Of a stretch of DNA of 33,444 nt, positions 15,201 to 23,665 are shown one piece after another. Position 1 is the first letter of the stretch. The number at the start of each line of letters is the position of its first letter. The translations under genes and the position numbers were made by a program. The stretch comes from Brevibacterium picturae (GTDB lineage Bacteria > Actinomycetota > Actinomycetes > Actinomycetales > Brevibacteriaceae): NCBI RefSeq assembly GCF_030453725.1, contig NZ_JAKDJU010000016.1, forward strand, positions 1-33,444, in the 5' to 3' direction. Below the pieces are notes generated by a model, which was given only the letters and a program-made list of their open reading frames with translations, made no database searches and was not told the DNA's origin.

Positions 15201-16886
15201 TTAGTACCTAGTAGTGGGTGATTGTGAAGAAGGTTCGTTTCCGGATCTGGCTCGACGGATATGGCTACGAGCGTGCTCGATCGCCTCGTCGAGAGTCTCG
15301 AAGAGGTGGTTTTCGTGTCTGAGGGAAGAGATGACGCCGACTTTAGTTGCAAGTCGAAGGTGTTGGGGCCGGATTCCTTTGATCAGCACGGTGATCCCGC
15401 GCCGCTCCAGGCCTTGCATAAGTTCGGTGATGACTTGTGCACCTGTGGCATCGAGAATCTGAAGCTGTGACATGCGCAAGATTACGACATTGACGTCCTC
15501 GATCTTGCCTACGCGGGTCATGAGGCGTTCAGCGACCCCGAAGAACAGTGCACCGTCAAGGCGGAATACCGCGATATGTTCGTCTCCGGGTTCGTCGGTA
15601 TGGGGGATTTCTTCGCGATGAACACCGGCCGAGTTGGCCAATGATCGGAGAGCAAAAAACGCGGCGACAGCAATTCCGATACCCACGGCATAGATCAAGT
15701 CGACACTGACTGTGATCAACGCCGTGACGATGAAAACGATTGCGTCTGACTTGGTCGAACCAATGATCGTCTTCACAGTAGCGATCGAGAACATGCGGGT
15801 TGCTGTGACCATGAGAATTCCCGACAGAGCAGCAAGGGGAATGCTACCAACGACGCCGCTGGCGACGTAGACGACGATGAGGAGGACGATTGAGTGCACG
15901 ACCGCCGAGAGGCGGGTACGTCCGCCTGCACGAATATTGACCGCGGTTCGAGCGATTGCCCCGGTTGCAGGCATTCCTCCAAAGATGCCTGAAGCGACTG
16001 AGGCTAGTCCTTGACCGACAAGTTCTCGATCCGCGTCATACGCGCCGGTGTTTGAAATTGACGCGGCAACCCTGACAGAGAGTAATGATTCGATCGCGGC
16101 GAGAGCGGCAATTGTGAATGCGGGGCCAACGAGGGTCGCCAGGGTTGCCCAATCAGTCGAGGGAAGGATGGGTGCTGGCAATGTATCAGGCAGGGTGCCG
16201 ATCGTTTCTACTGGGAGGCCGGTCAGGCCTGCTCCGAGGGTCACGATGACTATAGCGATGATCGAGCCAGGCAACGCATGGTGGATGCGTGGCGCAACGA
16301 CCATGACGATCACGACGACAGCAACTACGAGCACAGGCACCCATACGTGGAGCCAGTCCACAGTTTCTAGCGATTGGACAGCGGCTAGGAAGGCGTTGCT
16401 GCTCTCTCCTGCTGCAACGCCGACAGCTGCGGGTACCTGTTGAAGAAAGATGATGGTGGCGATGCCCAAGGTGAAGCCTTCGATCACCGGCCATGGGATG
16501 TAGGTGATCGTGCGGCCGAGTCGGAGGAGTCCGGCCAGGACGACGATGAGACCTGCCAGCACACAAACGACAGCAAGAACACCCAGGCCTTGAGTTGCCA
16601 CGATCGGTCCGAGGACAACGACCATCGCGCCAGTGGGGCCCGAGACCTGAATGTTTGAGCCCCCGAAGACTGCTGCAACGATGCCGGCGATGATGGCAGT
16701 GATCAGGCCGCTTTCAGCTCCCGCGCCGGACGTGACCCCGAAGGCTAATGCCAGTGGTAGGGCGACGATGCCGACTGTCACTCCAGCGAGCAAATCTTGT
16801 CGCCATGTTTTTGGTACTTGCTGGTAGTCGCGCCAGCTGGGAAAGAGTGTAGTCACGGTGCGAATTGAAGCAATCAGTCGTGTCAC
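15201..16886 (-). CDS. SulP-family anion transporter with STAS domain
   Basis: A 561-residue integral membrane protein with an N-terminal sulfate-transporter core of ten or more helices (LLAGVTVGIVALPLALAFGV, SGPTGAMVVVLGPIV, IEGFTLGIATIIF) and a cytoplasmic STAS domain from about residue 435 (IAVFRLDGALFFG; LQILDATGAQVI). SulP proteins move sulfate, bicarbonate or related anions; the substrate cannot be read here. It starts with a GTG overlapping the ArsR stop as GTGA, so it is co-translated with and presumably controlled by the regulator. Carriage beside PEP carboxykinase and isocitrate dehydrogenase makes bicarbonate attractive, but sulfate or another oxyanion remains possible. Confidence 0.92.
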   Translation of the reverse strand: MTRLIASIRTVTTLFPSWRDYQQVPKTWRQDLLAGVTVGIVALPLALAFGVTSGAGAESGLITAIIAGIVAAVFGGSNIQVSGPTGAMVVVLGPIVATQGLGVLAVVCVLAGLIVVLAGLLRLGRTITYIPWPVIEGFTLGIATIIFLQQVPAAVGVAAGESSNAFLAAVQSLETVDWLHVWVPVLVVAVVVIVMVVAPRIHHALPGSIIAIVIVTLGAGLTGLPVETIGTLPDTLPAPILPSTDWATLATLVGPAFTIAALAAIESLLSVRVAASISNTGAYDADRELVGQGLASVASGIFGGMPATGAIARTAVNIRAGGRTRLSAVVHSIVLLIVVYVASGVVGSIPLAALSGILMVTATRMFSIATVKTIIGSTKSDAIVFIVTALITVSVDLIYAVGIGIAVAAFFALRSLANSAGVHREEIPHTDEPGDEHIAVFRLDGALFFGVAERLMTRVGKIEDVNVVILRMSQLQILDATGAQVITELMQGLERRGITVLIKGIRPQHLRLATKVGVISSLRHENHLFETLDEAIEHARSHIRRARSGNEPSSQSPTTRY

Positions 16887-17257
16887 TTATGAAGGTCCTC
16901 TACGAGTTCAGGAAGTGCAGCGGTCGTGGCTAACTGCGCGTGGGTGGTCTGGAGAATCTCGCCGAGCAAGGTTCGAGCCACTCGCAAGAGATCAGCAACT
17001 TGCGGGTAGGCCAGCCGGTAAAATACCTGGCTCCCGCGCCGTTCGGCCACGACAAGGTTGTGTCGTCTGAGTACCGACAAGTGTTGAGACAGATGCGAGG
17101 CCTCAAGGTTGGTGCTGGTGAGCAAATCAGAGACCGAAACCTCCGTTCGATAAGTGAGTACTTCTAGGACACTGACTCGAATGGGGTGGGAAAGCCCTTT
17201 GAAGAGGTTGGCCTTCACCTCATAGAGGGGCCGTTGATCATTGTCGTACTGGTTCAT
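16883..17257 (-). CDS. ArsR-family winged-helix repressor
   Basis: A 124-residue ArsR/SmtB-type regulator with the recognition helix region TNLEASHLSQHLSVLRRHNL followed by the wing VVAERRGSQVFYRL. The start at 17257 is chosen because GGAGGT lies 7 bases upstream; this excludes 16 codons of possible N-terminal extension. No CxC metal-sensing motif of the arsenic or cadmium type is present in the chosen frame, so the signal may not be a metal. It forms an operon with the SulP transporter and is divergent from the small membrane protein at 17328. Confidence 0.9.
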   Translation of the reverse strand: MNQYDNDQRPLYEVKANLFKGLSHPIRVSVLEVLTYRTEVSVSDLLTSTNLEASHLSQHLSVLRRHNLVVAERRGSQVFYRLAYPQVADLLRVARTLLGEILQTTHAQLATTAALPELVEDLHK

Positions 17258-17327
17258 CTCACACCTCCGGATTGATGAATATATCATATCATGATGTTGT
17301 AACATGGTGTAATCAGCAACTCGTTGA
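17258..17327. promoter_or_regulatory. AT-rich divergent promoter/operator of the ArsR gene
   Basis: The gap contains a minus-strand -10-like TATGAT (17288-17283), the ribosome site GGAGGT, and nested inverted repeats ATCATGAT (17288-17295) and ATGTTGTAACAT (17294-17305) between the two divergent starts. The repeats overlap the promoter, as expected for an ArsR autorepression site, and could also control the plus-strand genes. Confidence 0.45.
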
Positions 17328-17516
17328 ATGGATGTTTATATGAAGAATGCGGTCTTTTTTGTTGTCTCGTTTGCCCTGTTCGTCGGGGGGATCCTGCTCT
17401 TCGCCCTTGCCTGGTCGACTCCAGGCTGGGAGATCCTCATCGCCCTTGGCGGGGTCTCAAGCATTGCTCTGGCGTTCATCATCCCAGTCCATATCTCCCC
17501 CCTGATGGATCCGTGA
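17328..17516 (+). CDS. Small two-helix membrane protein, transposon cargo
   Basis: A 62-residue hydrophobic protein with two membrane segments (about 7-29 and 34-54: FFVVSFALFVGGILLFALAW and ILIALGGVSSIALAFIIPV). It may start at 17328 or at the ATG at 17340; neither has a strong ribosome site. It is divergent from the ArsR gene and precedes PEP carboxykinase by 129 bases on the same strand. I recognise no family; its position suggests membership of the ArsR-controlled set. Confidence 0.55.
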   Translation: MDVYMKNAVFFVVSFALFVGGILLFALAWSTPGWEILIALGGVSSIALAFIIPVHISPLMDP

Positions 17517-17645
17517 ACCCACCGAACTTTGAGGAATGGAAGGCAGAGACACCGAGTCGGCAGAAACCAGCAGCTTGCCTCTTCTAGTCCCTGTCACGAA
17601 GCGACTCGTGGCGATCTACTCACGTCGAATGAACAGAAGGTTTTG

Positions 17646-19466
17646 ATGAGTTCCCAGATACGATCCCACGGACCCGCCCCAGTTGCTCCCACGCAATTGG
17701 TGGAGTGGGTGGATGAGGTTGCAGCGATGACTCGACCAGATCGCATTCATTGGGTGGATGGTTCTGCAGCCGAATACCGTGTTCTCACCGACGAGCTCGT
17801 CGAGTCGGGTACCCTGGTCCGTCTTGCTGACGACAAGTTCCCGAATTCTTTCGCCGCTTTTTCCGACCCCGACGATGTCGCGCGCGTCGAGGAACGGACC
17901 TTTATTTGCTCGTCGGAAGAACGCGATGCGGGCTTCACGAACAATTGGATGGACCCGGCCAGCATGAAGCATCAGCTTCGCGGCCTCTTCACTGGTTCGA
18001 TGCAGGGACGAACCATGTATGTTATCCCCTTCGTGATGGGCCACCTTGATTCAAAGGATCCGAAGTTCGGCGTCGAAATCACCGATAGTGCTTATGTCGT
18101 AGCATCTATGCACATTATGACGCGCGCAGGTACAGACGTGTTAACAAAAATGGTTGAGTTGGATGCCGATTTCGTTCCCGCGCTTCACTCAGTTGGCGCC
18201 CCGCTAGAGCCAGGGCAGGACGATGTTGTGTGGCCCTGCAACTCGGAAAAGTGGATCGTCCACTTCCCCGAAGAGAAGTCCATCTGGTCCTACGGATCGG
18301 GATACGGTGGCAACGCCTTGCTGGGAAAAAAGTGCTATTCGCTCAGGATTGCATCAACCATGGCCCGAGATGAGGGATGGTTGGCAGAACACATGCTCAT
18401 CCTCAAACTCACTAACCCGAAGGGGCACTCACATTTCATTAGTGCGGCCTTCCCGTCCGCGTGCGGTAAAACCAACCTAGCTCTGCTCAATCCCACTATC
18501 CCGGGGTGGCAGGTAGAGACACTTGGCGATGACATTGCTTGGATTCGCGTCGGTCAAGGGGGCGAACTTCGCGCCACGAATCCCGAAGCCGGGCTCTTTG
18601 GGGTAGCCCCCGGAACAGGGTGGCACACCAACCCGAACGCGATGAATGCCATCGCTGAGGGCAACACCATCTTCACTAATGTCGCTCTCACCGACGATGG
18701 AGGCGTGTGGTGGGAAGGTATGACACAAAAGCTTCCTGAACATCTCATTGACTGGACCGGTCACGAATGGACCCCGGACAGCAGCACTCCCGCAGCCCAC
18801 CCTAACTCTCGATTCTGTACCCCTATCAGCCAAGTCGACATTCTCGCCGAAGAGTACTACAGCCCCGATGGAGTCCCACTCTCGGCTATCTTCTTCGGGG
18901 GGCGACGTGAAACTACGATTCCACTGGTCACTCAATCACATGACTGGGCAAGCGGCGTATTCATGGGGTCTACCCTGTCGTCGGAGACAACGGCAGCGGC
19001 AGCCGGCACAGTCGGAGTCGTACGCCGAGACCCCATGGCCATGCTTCCCTTCATCGGATATAACGCCGGTGACTACCTCCAACATTGGTTAGACATCGGC
19101 CACGCCACCGCCCCGTCCAAACTTCCACGCATCTTCCTCGTCAACTGGTTCCGCCGCGACACCGAAGGCCATTTCATGTGGCCTGGGTTTGGTGAGAATT
19201 CGAGGGTTTTGAAATGGGCCATTGAACGTCTCGAAGGCACTGCCGGTGGCATCGAAACTCCAATCGGGTATGTGCCCACACCAGGTGCTTTGGATACTGC
19301 TGGTTTAGATGTCAGCGACGAGGATATAACCGCCGCGTTGGCTGTTGACCCAGGAGAGTGGGTAAAGGAAATTTTCAGCATCGAAGAGTGGTTCGATCGG
19401 TTTGGCACCACACTGCCCGTGGAACTGGCAGCCCAACTAGCCGAGATCAAACACCGACTCCCTTAA
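17646..19466 (+). CDS. pckG: Phosphoenolpyruvate carboxykinase (GTP)
   Basis: This cytosolic enzyme interconverts oxaloacetate + GTP and PEP + CO2 + GDP. The product has 606-607 residues, the usual length for the GTP class. Visible are HSVGAPL, the YGSGYGGNALLGKKCY substrate region, the P-loop FPSACGKTN (269-277), the metal-binding GDDIAWI, and NWFRRD near the C-terminus for nucleotide binding. The ATG at 17646 follows AGAAGG with a 5-base gap; the frame is open further upstream but lacks signals. It is followed after 70 bases by isocitrate dehydrogenase. All key motifs are intact, so this is probably an active second copy alongside any chromosomal gene. Confidence 0.95.
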   Translation: MSSQIRSHGPAPVAPTQLVEWVDEVAAMTRPDRIHWVDGSAAEYRVLTDELVESGTLVRLADDKFPNSFAAFSDPDDVARVEERTFICSSEERDAGFTNNWMDPASMKHQLRGLFTGSMQGRTMYVIPFVMGHLDSKDPKFGVEITDSAYVVASMHIMTRAGTDVLTKMVELDADFVPALHSVGAPLEPGQDDVVWPCNSEKWIVHFPEEKSIWSYGSGYGGNALLGKKCYSLRIASTMARDEGWLAEHMLILKLTNPKGHSHFISAAFPSACGKTNLALLNPTIPGWQVETLGDDIAWIRVGQGGELRATNPEAGLFGVAPGTGWHTNPNAMNAIAEGNTIFTNVALTDDGGVWWEGMTQKLPEHLIDWTGHEWTPDSSTPAAHPNSRFCTPISQVDILAEEYYSPDGVPLSAIFFGGRRETTIPLVTQSHDWASGVFMGSTLSSETTAAAAGTVGVVRRDPMAMLPFIGYNAGDYLQHWLDIGHATAPSKLPRIFLVNWFRRDTEGHFMWPGFGENSRVLKWAIERLEGTAGGIETPIGYVPTPGALDTAGLDVSDEDITAALAVDPGEWVKEIFSIEEWFDRFGTTLPVELAAQLAEIKHRLP

Positions 19467-19536
19467 CCAGTCACGGCCCGACACTGACAAGCCCGCACTG
19501 CGGCGTAATTATCTGCCGCTAAAGCAAAGGAATCCC

Positions 19537-20760
19537 ATGACACATAAACGAAGAGTCAGTGGCAAGATCGTCGAAATCGACGGCGATGAGATGACGCGAG
19601 TCATGTGGCAGGCCATCAAGGACACACTGATCCTGCCCTACTTAGACCTGGACCTTGAATACTACGATCTCTCGATCCACAACCGCGACGCCACGAACGA
19701 CCAGGTCACTATCGATGCGGCCCGCGCCATTCAGGAACATCACGTCGGGATCAAATGCGCGACTATCACACCCGACGAGGCCCGAGTTGAGGAATTCGGG
19801 TTGAAACGCATGTGGGCCTCGCCCAACGGAACCATTCGCAACGTCCTTGGTGGAGTAGTCTTTCGCGAACCAATCATCATCTCGACTATTCCTCGGCTGG
19901 TGCCTGGATGGAACAAACCCATCATCATCGGACGCCATGCCTTTGGTGATCAATACAAAGCCACCAATTTCAAAGTCGAAGGCCCCGGGACCCTGACGAT
20001 GACGTTTAGCCCCGCTGATGGCAGCGAAGACATCCATCAACACGTAGTCACCTACCCCCAGGGTGGGGGCGTGGCCATGGGGATGTATAACTTCAATGAG
20101 TCCATTCGCGACTTTGCACGAGCGTCCTTTGCTTACGCGTTACAACGACACTTCCCCGTGTATCTCTCCACGAAAAACACCATTCTCAAAGCTTACGACG
20201 GACAGTTCAAAGACATATTCCAAGAAGTATTCGATACCGAATTCAAAGACCAGTTCCACGCTGCTGGTCTGACTTATGAACACCGCCTCATCGATGACAT
20301 GGTCGCTTCCGCGATGAAATGGGAAGGCGGTTATGTGTGGGCATGCAAGAACTACGACGGTGACGTCCAGTCCGATACCATCGCTCAAGGGTACGGGTCA
20401 CTGGGACTCATGACTTCCGTGCTGATGACTCCTGACGGGAATACGGTAGAGGCAGAGGCTGCTCATGGAACTGTCACCCGCCACTATCGAAGACACCAAC
20501 AAGGTAGCCCGACCTCGACGAATCCTATTGCCTCGATTTTTGCCTGGACACGCGGACTGATCCATCGGGGCACCCTGGATTCCACCCCAGAGATCACGGA
20601 ATTTGCCCACACCCTTGAAAGCACAGTTATTAGGACAGTGGAGGCAGGATCAATGACGAAGGACCTTGCCCTCCTTGTTGGAGCTGAACAGGGTTGGCGC
20701 ACGACTGAAGAATTTCTCGAAGACCTCAACCAGAGTATGCGCCAACGCTGGAGTGCCTGA
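19537..20760 (+). CDS. icd: NADP-dependent isocitrate dehydrogenase
   Basis: Oxidatively decarboxylates isocitrate to 2-oxoglutarate, making NADPH, and can run in the carboxylating direction. The 407-residue protein is of the homodimeric type also found in eukaryotes: EIDGDEMTRVMW at the start, KRMWASPNGTIRN (substrate Ser/Asn), GRHAFGDQYKATN, KWEGGYVWACKNYDGDVQSD with metal-binding Asp residues, and AEAAHGTVTRHYRRHQQG for NADP. AAAGGA lies 5 bases before the ATG. It is downstream of pckG and probably co-transcribed. The DNA is clearly less G+C-rich than the chromosome around the element, suggesting transfer from another lineage. Confidence 0.95.
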   Translation: MTHKRRVSGKIVEIDGDEMTRVMWQAIKDTLILPYLDLDLEYYDLSIHNRDATNDQVTIDAARAIQEHHVGIKCATITPDEARVEEFGLKRMWASPNGTIRNVLGGVVFREPIIISTIPRLVPGWNKPIIIGRHAFGDQYKATNFKVEGPGTLTMTFSPADGSEDIHQHVVTYPQGGGVAMGMYNFNESIRDFARASFAYALQRHFPVYLSTKNTILKAYDGQFKDIFQEVFDTEFKDQFHAAGLTYEHRLIDDMVASAMKWEGGYVWACKNYDGDVQSDTIAQGYGSLGLMTSVLMTPDGNTVEAEAAHGTVTRHYRRHQQGSPTSTNPIASIFAWTRGLIHRGTLDSTPEITEFAHTLESTVIRTVEAGSMTKDLALLVGAEQGWRTTEEFLEDLNQSMRQRWSA

Positions 20761-21052
20761 GTTAATGGCCCCACAAATAAGGGCATGCGTGGTTTACGCC
20801 GGTTTGAGATCTCCTCTGCTTGGTCGTGGTCGAGTAGGGCCGAAGCGTGGCTCTTCAGATCCTGAACTCTAAAGAGCCGCGCCGCGCCCGGGCGATAGAT
20901 GCTGCATACTGAAAAGCGCATAGCAGTAGCGACCAGTTCAGGTACGACATCAACGAGGCATGAAAATTCATCAATTCGACGCCGCCGGCATTGTTGTTGA
21001 GGCAATCGCGAGCATCGTGGTTGTGCGGAATTAACGCCATTGTGCGATGCAC
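20761..21052. other. Right-end non-coding DNA of the transposon
   Basis: From the icd stop to the right inverted repeat I see no gene. GGCTCTT (20849-20855) and AAGAGCC (20872-20878) form a 7-bp hairpin with a 16-base loop, a possible terminator for the pckG-icd unit. The remainder may hold transposase-binding sites, but no clear repeated unit is evident. Confidence 0.4.
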
Positions 21053-21082
21053 TATCACCGCCACTTATCGCTGAAGCTCACA
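21053..21082 (-). repeat. Right terminal inverted repeat
   Basis: Read inward on the minus strand, the tip TGTGAGCTTCAGCGATAA is followed by GTGGCGGTGATA. It matches the left end in 29 of 30 positions. Confidence 0.88.
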
Positions 21083-21091
21083 GCCGCTGGC
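21083..21091. repeat. Right target-site duplication
   Basis: GCCGCTGGC directly follows the right end and duplicates 10445-10453. Joining the flanks gives the pre-insertion sequence between the small membrane-protein gene and the formate dehydrogenase operon. Confidence 0.85.
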
Positions 21092-21108
21092 ACCCACCAC
21101 CTGTAGTC

Positions 21109-21140
21109 TCATTCACAACCCCTGCAAGGGTTGTGAATGA
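21109..21140. terminator. Strong 13-bp hairpin downstream of the formate dehydrogenase operon
   Basis: TCATTCACAACCC (21109-21121) and GGGTTGTGAATGA (21128-21140) are a perfect inverted repeat around a 6-base loop. It lies 138 bases after the last gene of the minus-strand formate dehydrogenase operon and just outside the transposon. It has no U-tract on either strand but is the strongest hairpin in this gap, so terminator is the likeliest role. Confidence 0.6.
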
Positions 21141-21278
21141 AGCCACCGGTGCCGAAACCACGAGCAGATGGAGAACGCAGAAATACCGGGAGGAGATACG
21201 GCTCCGGGTAGGAAGCACTACGCTTCAGCGGCGATACGGCGACCAGCGAGTGATGCGCCCGCAGCTGACCGCCGGACC

Positions 21279-22541
21279 TCAAACCCCGGTCGTGATCGAG
21301 TCATCGACGATGCCGCGGGCCCGGCGCTCCTCGAGGCGAGCGCGCTGGGGTTCGACGACGTGGCGCGGGTCCTTCGTCGATTCGATTCCGGCCTCCAACA
21401 CCCCGAAACGCGTATACGCCGAGGCGGCCGCGACTGCAGCGCCGGAGACGACCGACAGAGCCCGAAGTGCAGCTCGAGTCTTCCAGCTGCGACTGCTGGA
21501 CCCAGCACCTCCGGTCCCGACTCCACCGGCCCCAGCACCCTGAGCAACCTTCTTCGCGAAGACCCTGGCGCCCACCTCGACGGCGGCGGTACCCACCGCA
21601 CCGGCGATGAGCAGCTTCTCTGCCCGGTGGAGTTTGCGGCCGGGTTCGCCGTCCTCAAGGGGATCCACCTCGGCGGGGTGCATGCCCTTCTTCATCCGGT
21701 CCATGCCGATGACGTCGCCGGCGGCACCGGCGAGTGCCAGCAGGCGAGCCGGTCCGGTCTCACGCACAGGAGCCAGGGCCATGCCCGCTCCACCGGCCGC
21801 CATGGCGGCCGAGGACACGAACACGAACGAGAGGCCGTTGCGACCAGCTGCATTCCAGGTGGGAACCGCGGTATCACCGAGGAGCGCTCCGGTGTACGCG
21901 GCCAGAGGAGTGGCGAAGAGTGCCGACTCTAGCGCGGCAGGAGTCTCGAAAGCGTGCAGAATTCGACGCAGCGGACCCAGCGGAAGCCGCAGACCGGTCA
22001 GGCGGTCGACCTCGATAGCGGTGAGCACACCCGAGCCGACGCCGAATCCTGACAGGATCCAGGTGCCCAGGCTCATGGGCGAACTGATTTTGAACACGCG
22101 CATCATGTTGAGGAAGCGTTCGGGCCGGCCGAGGTCGGCCACGAGTGCGGCTCCACCGGCAGCAGTCGCCGTGATCGCCGTCAGTCTGGTGGCGATGCGC
22201 AGGCCCGGCCGGTCGCTGAACTGTGCGCCCAGGCCCAGGAGGCTCGATCCTCCGGCGAGGCCGCCGAGGAACAGGTAGAGCGCGATCTCGTCGCCCCAGG
22301 GCGGAGCCTTGACGATCGATCGGCCGTAGTAGGAGGAGAATTCGACGTCCTCGACCATCGGCATCTCACGGTTGCCCTCGGACCCACGGTTCTTCCACCC
22401 CTGACCGCCGGTACCACCGCGACCGGAACCGCCAGCCCCACGACCGGAGCCGCCCGGGCCTCCGCGACCGCCTCGGCGACGTTTCTTCCGTCCGCCTTCC
22501 GGTTCGGGTGGGCGGTAGGAGTCGTATTCGGATGTGCTCAT
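21279..22541 (-). CDS. nrfD: NrfD/PsrC-type membrane subunit of formate dehydrogenase
   Basis: A 420-residue polytopic membrane protein that would pass electrons from the iron-sulfur subunit to the quinone pool. After residue 64 the sequence is typical of NrfD (YYGRSIVKAPPWGDEIALYL, then GGLAGGSSLL, ADLGRPERFLNMMRVFKISS, SPMSLGTWIL). Residues 18-53 form an unusual Gly/Arg-rich head (GGRKKRRRGGRGG and further GGSGRG units) that is not part of the family. A charged C-terminal tail follows the last helix. The ATG overlaps the stop of the iron-sulfur subunit gene (ATGA). No haem-binding pattern of an FdnI cytochrome b is present, so this complex replaces the usual cytochrome with NrfD. Confidence 0.88.
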   Translation of the reverse strand: MSTSEYDSYRPPEPEGGRKKRRRGGRGGPGGSGRGAGGSGRGGTGGQGWKNRGSEGNREMPMVEDVEFSSYYGRSIVKAPPWGDEIALYLFLGGLAGGSSLLGLGAQFSDRPGLRIATRLTAITATAAGGAALVADLGRPERFLNMMRVFKISSPMSLGTWILSGFGVGSGVLTAIEVDRLTGLRLPLGPLRRILHAFETPAALESALFATPLAAYTGALLGDTAVPTWNAAGRNGLSFVFVSSAAMAAGGAGMALAPVRETGPARLLALAGAAGDVIGMDRMKKGMHPAEVDPLEDGEPGRKLHRAEKLLIAGAVGTAAVEVGARVFAKKVAQGAGAGGVGTGGAGSSSRSWKTRAALRALSVVSGAAVAAASAYTRFGVLEAGIESTKDPRHVVEPQRARLEERRARGIVDDSITTGV

Positions 22542-23665
22542 GGACGGCGGCTCCCGAGGAACGCGAGTCCGGCTGCAGCGACCATGCCCAACGCCGCCAT
22601 GCCGGCGGAGGCATACATCTGCGGCAGGTCCTTCGTCGGCACCCGCGGGTCCGGCGGCAGGCCATAGACTTCGGGTTCGTCGAGGATGAGGAAGACGGAC
22701 CCGGTTCCGCCGACGCCGTCGTTCGGGTTGGCGCCGTAGAGGCGCGCCTCGGTCATGCCCTTCGCGTGGAGGTCGGCGACGCGGGTGTGGGCCTTGTCGA
22801 CCATGTCCTCGTGGTCGCCGAACTTGATCGACTCGGTCGGGCAGGTCTGTGCGCACGCCGGTTCTTGACCGTCGACGAGGCGGTCGTAGCAGAGCGTGCA
22901 TTTGTTGGCCGTGTTCTTGTCCGGCACATCCATGTCCGCGGCCTTGCGATCGTCGCGGTCGGTGGGTGTGTTGATCGTGCCGTCGTCGCGGCGCTCGATG
23001 ACGCCGAAGGGACAGCCTGCGACACACGTGCCGCAGCCGTTGCAGACATCGTTCTGCACCACGACGGTGTCGAATTCCGTGCGGAACAGGGCTCCCGTGG
23101 GGCAGACGTCGAGGCAGCCGGCGTGGGTGCAGTGCTTGCACACGTCCGATGACATCAGCCACCGGAAATCTTCGGTGTCCGGGGGCGTCGTGTCCATGTT
23201 GGCGATGTCCGCCGGGTCGCTCGGTTCCAGAGCGCCGGGCGCCAGCAGGTCGATGCCCATCGGTGGTGTCTCGGGAAGCCCGCCACCGGATCCCTCGGCT
23301 GCCGCACCCAGGGCACCGCCGAGCGGCTGGGCCTCCGACTCGTCCGTGCGGGGCCGGATCGACGGCATGCCGAGGTTGACGAGCTTCCGCCCGGATTCGC
23401 GGGCGGCCTCGATCCGTTCGCCGTCCTGCTCGACGAAGGCGACATGTCGCCACGTGTTGGCGCCGAGGCTGCCCGTGTTGTCATACGAGGAGCCGAGGAG
23501 CTCAAAGGTCCCGTCCTGCGGGTTGTTGTTCCACTCCTTGCAGGCGACCTCGCAGGCCTTGCAGCCGATGCAGATCGAGGTATCCGTGAAGAAGCCCTTG
23601 CGCTCGTGCGCGGAACCATGCCAGTGCCCGTCCGCAACAGCGTCGTGATCGACAGTCGTCGACAT
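22538..23665 (-). CDS. fdnH: Formate dehydrogenase iron-sulfur (beta) subunit
   Basis: A 375-residue ferredoxin-like subunit with four Cys clusters: CIGCKACEVAC (32-42), CKHCTHAGCLDVCP, CNGCGTCVAGCPFG, and CTLCYDRLVDG followed by CAQTCP. These would carry four [4Fe-4S] centres between the catalytic subunit and the membrane protein. A C-terminal hydrophobic helix (near residues 350-370) would anchor it. A variable insert of about 70 residues, rich in Gly, Pro and Asp, separates the first and second clusters. It starts at the position where the catalytic gene stops and overlaps nrfD by four bases, so all three subunits are translated together. Confidence 0.93.
   Translation of the reverse strand: MSTTVDHDAVADGHWHGSAHERKGFFTDTSICIGCKACEVACKEWNNNPQDGTFELLGSSYDNTGSLGANTWRHVAFVEQDGERIEAARESGRKLVNLGMPSIRPRTDESEAQPLGGALGAAAEGSGGGLPETPPMGIDLLAPGALEPSDPADIANMDTTPPDTEDFRWLMSSDVCKHCTHAGCLDVCPTGALFRTEFDTVVVQNDVCNGCGTCVAGCPFGVIERRDDGTINTPTDRDDRKAADMDVPDKNTANKCTLCYDRLVDGQEPACAQTCPTESIKFGDHEDMVDKAHTRVADLHAKGMTEARLYGANPNDGVGGTGSVFLILDEPEVYGLPPDPRVPTKDLPQMYASAGMAALGMVAAAGLAFLGSRRP

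Larger units (their letters stand above)
10454..21082. mobile_element. 10.6-kb Tn552/Tn5053-like transposon with metabolic cargo
   Basis: The element is bounded by inverted 30-bp ends with one mismatch (10454-10483 and 21053-21082), both starting TGTGAGCTTCAGCGATAA. A perfect 9-bp direct duplication, GCCGCTGGC, flanks it at 10445-10453 and 21083-21091. The transposition module on the minus strand is resolvase, DDE transposase (TniA-like) and AAA ATPase (TniB-like), with no tniQ. Cargo is an SDR next to the left end and, on the other side of the module, SulP transporter/ArsR, a small membrane protein, PEP carboxykinase and isocitrate dehydrogenase. The intact ends, intact duplication and complete transposition genes suggest a recent and possibly active insertion. 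Base composition inside is visibly less G+C-rich than the flanks. Confidence 0.88.

Noticed and set aside
17529..17645. Upstream extension of the PEP carboxykinase frame
   Set aside because: The extra 39 codons have no family similarity and no ribosome site, whereas AGAAGG directly precedes the ATG at 17646.
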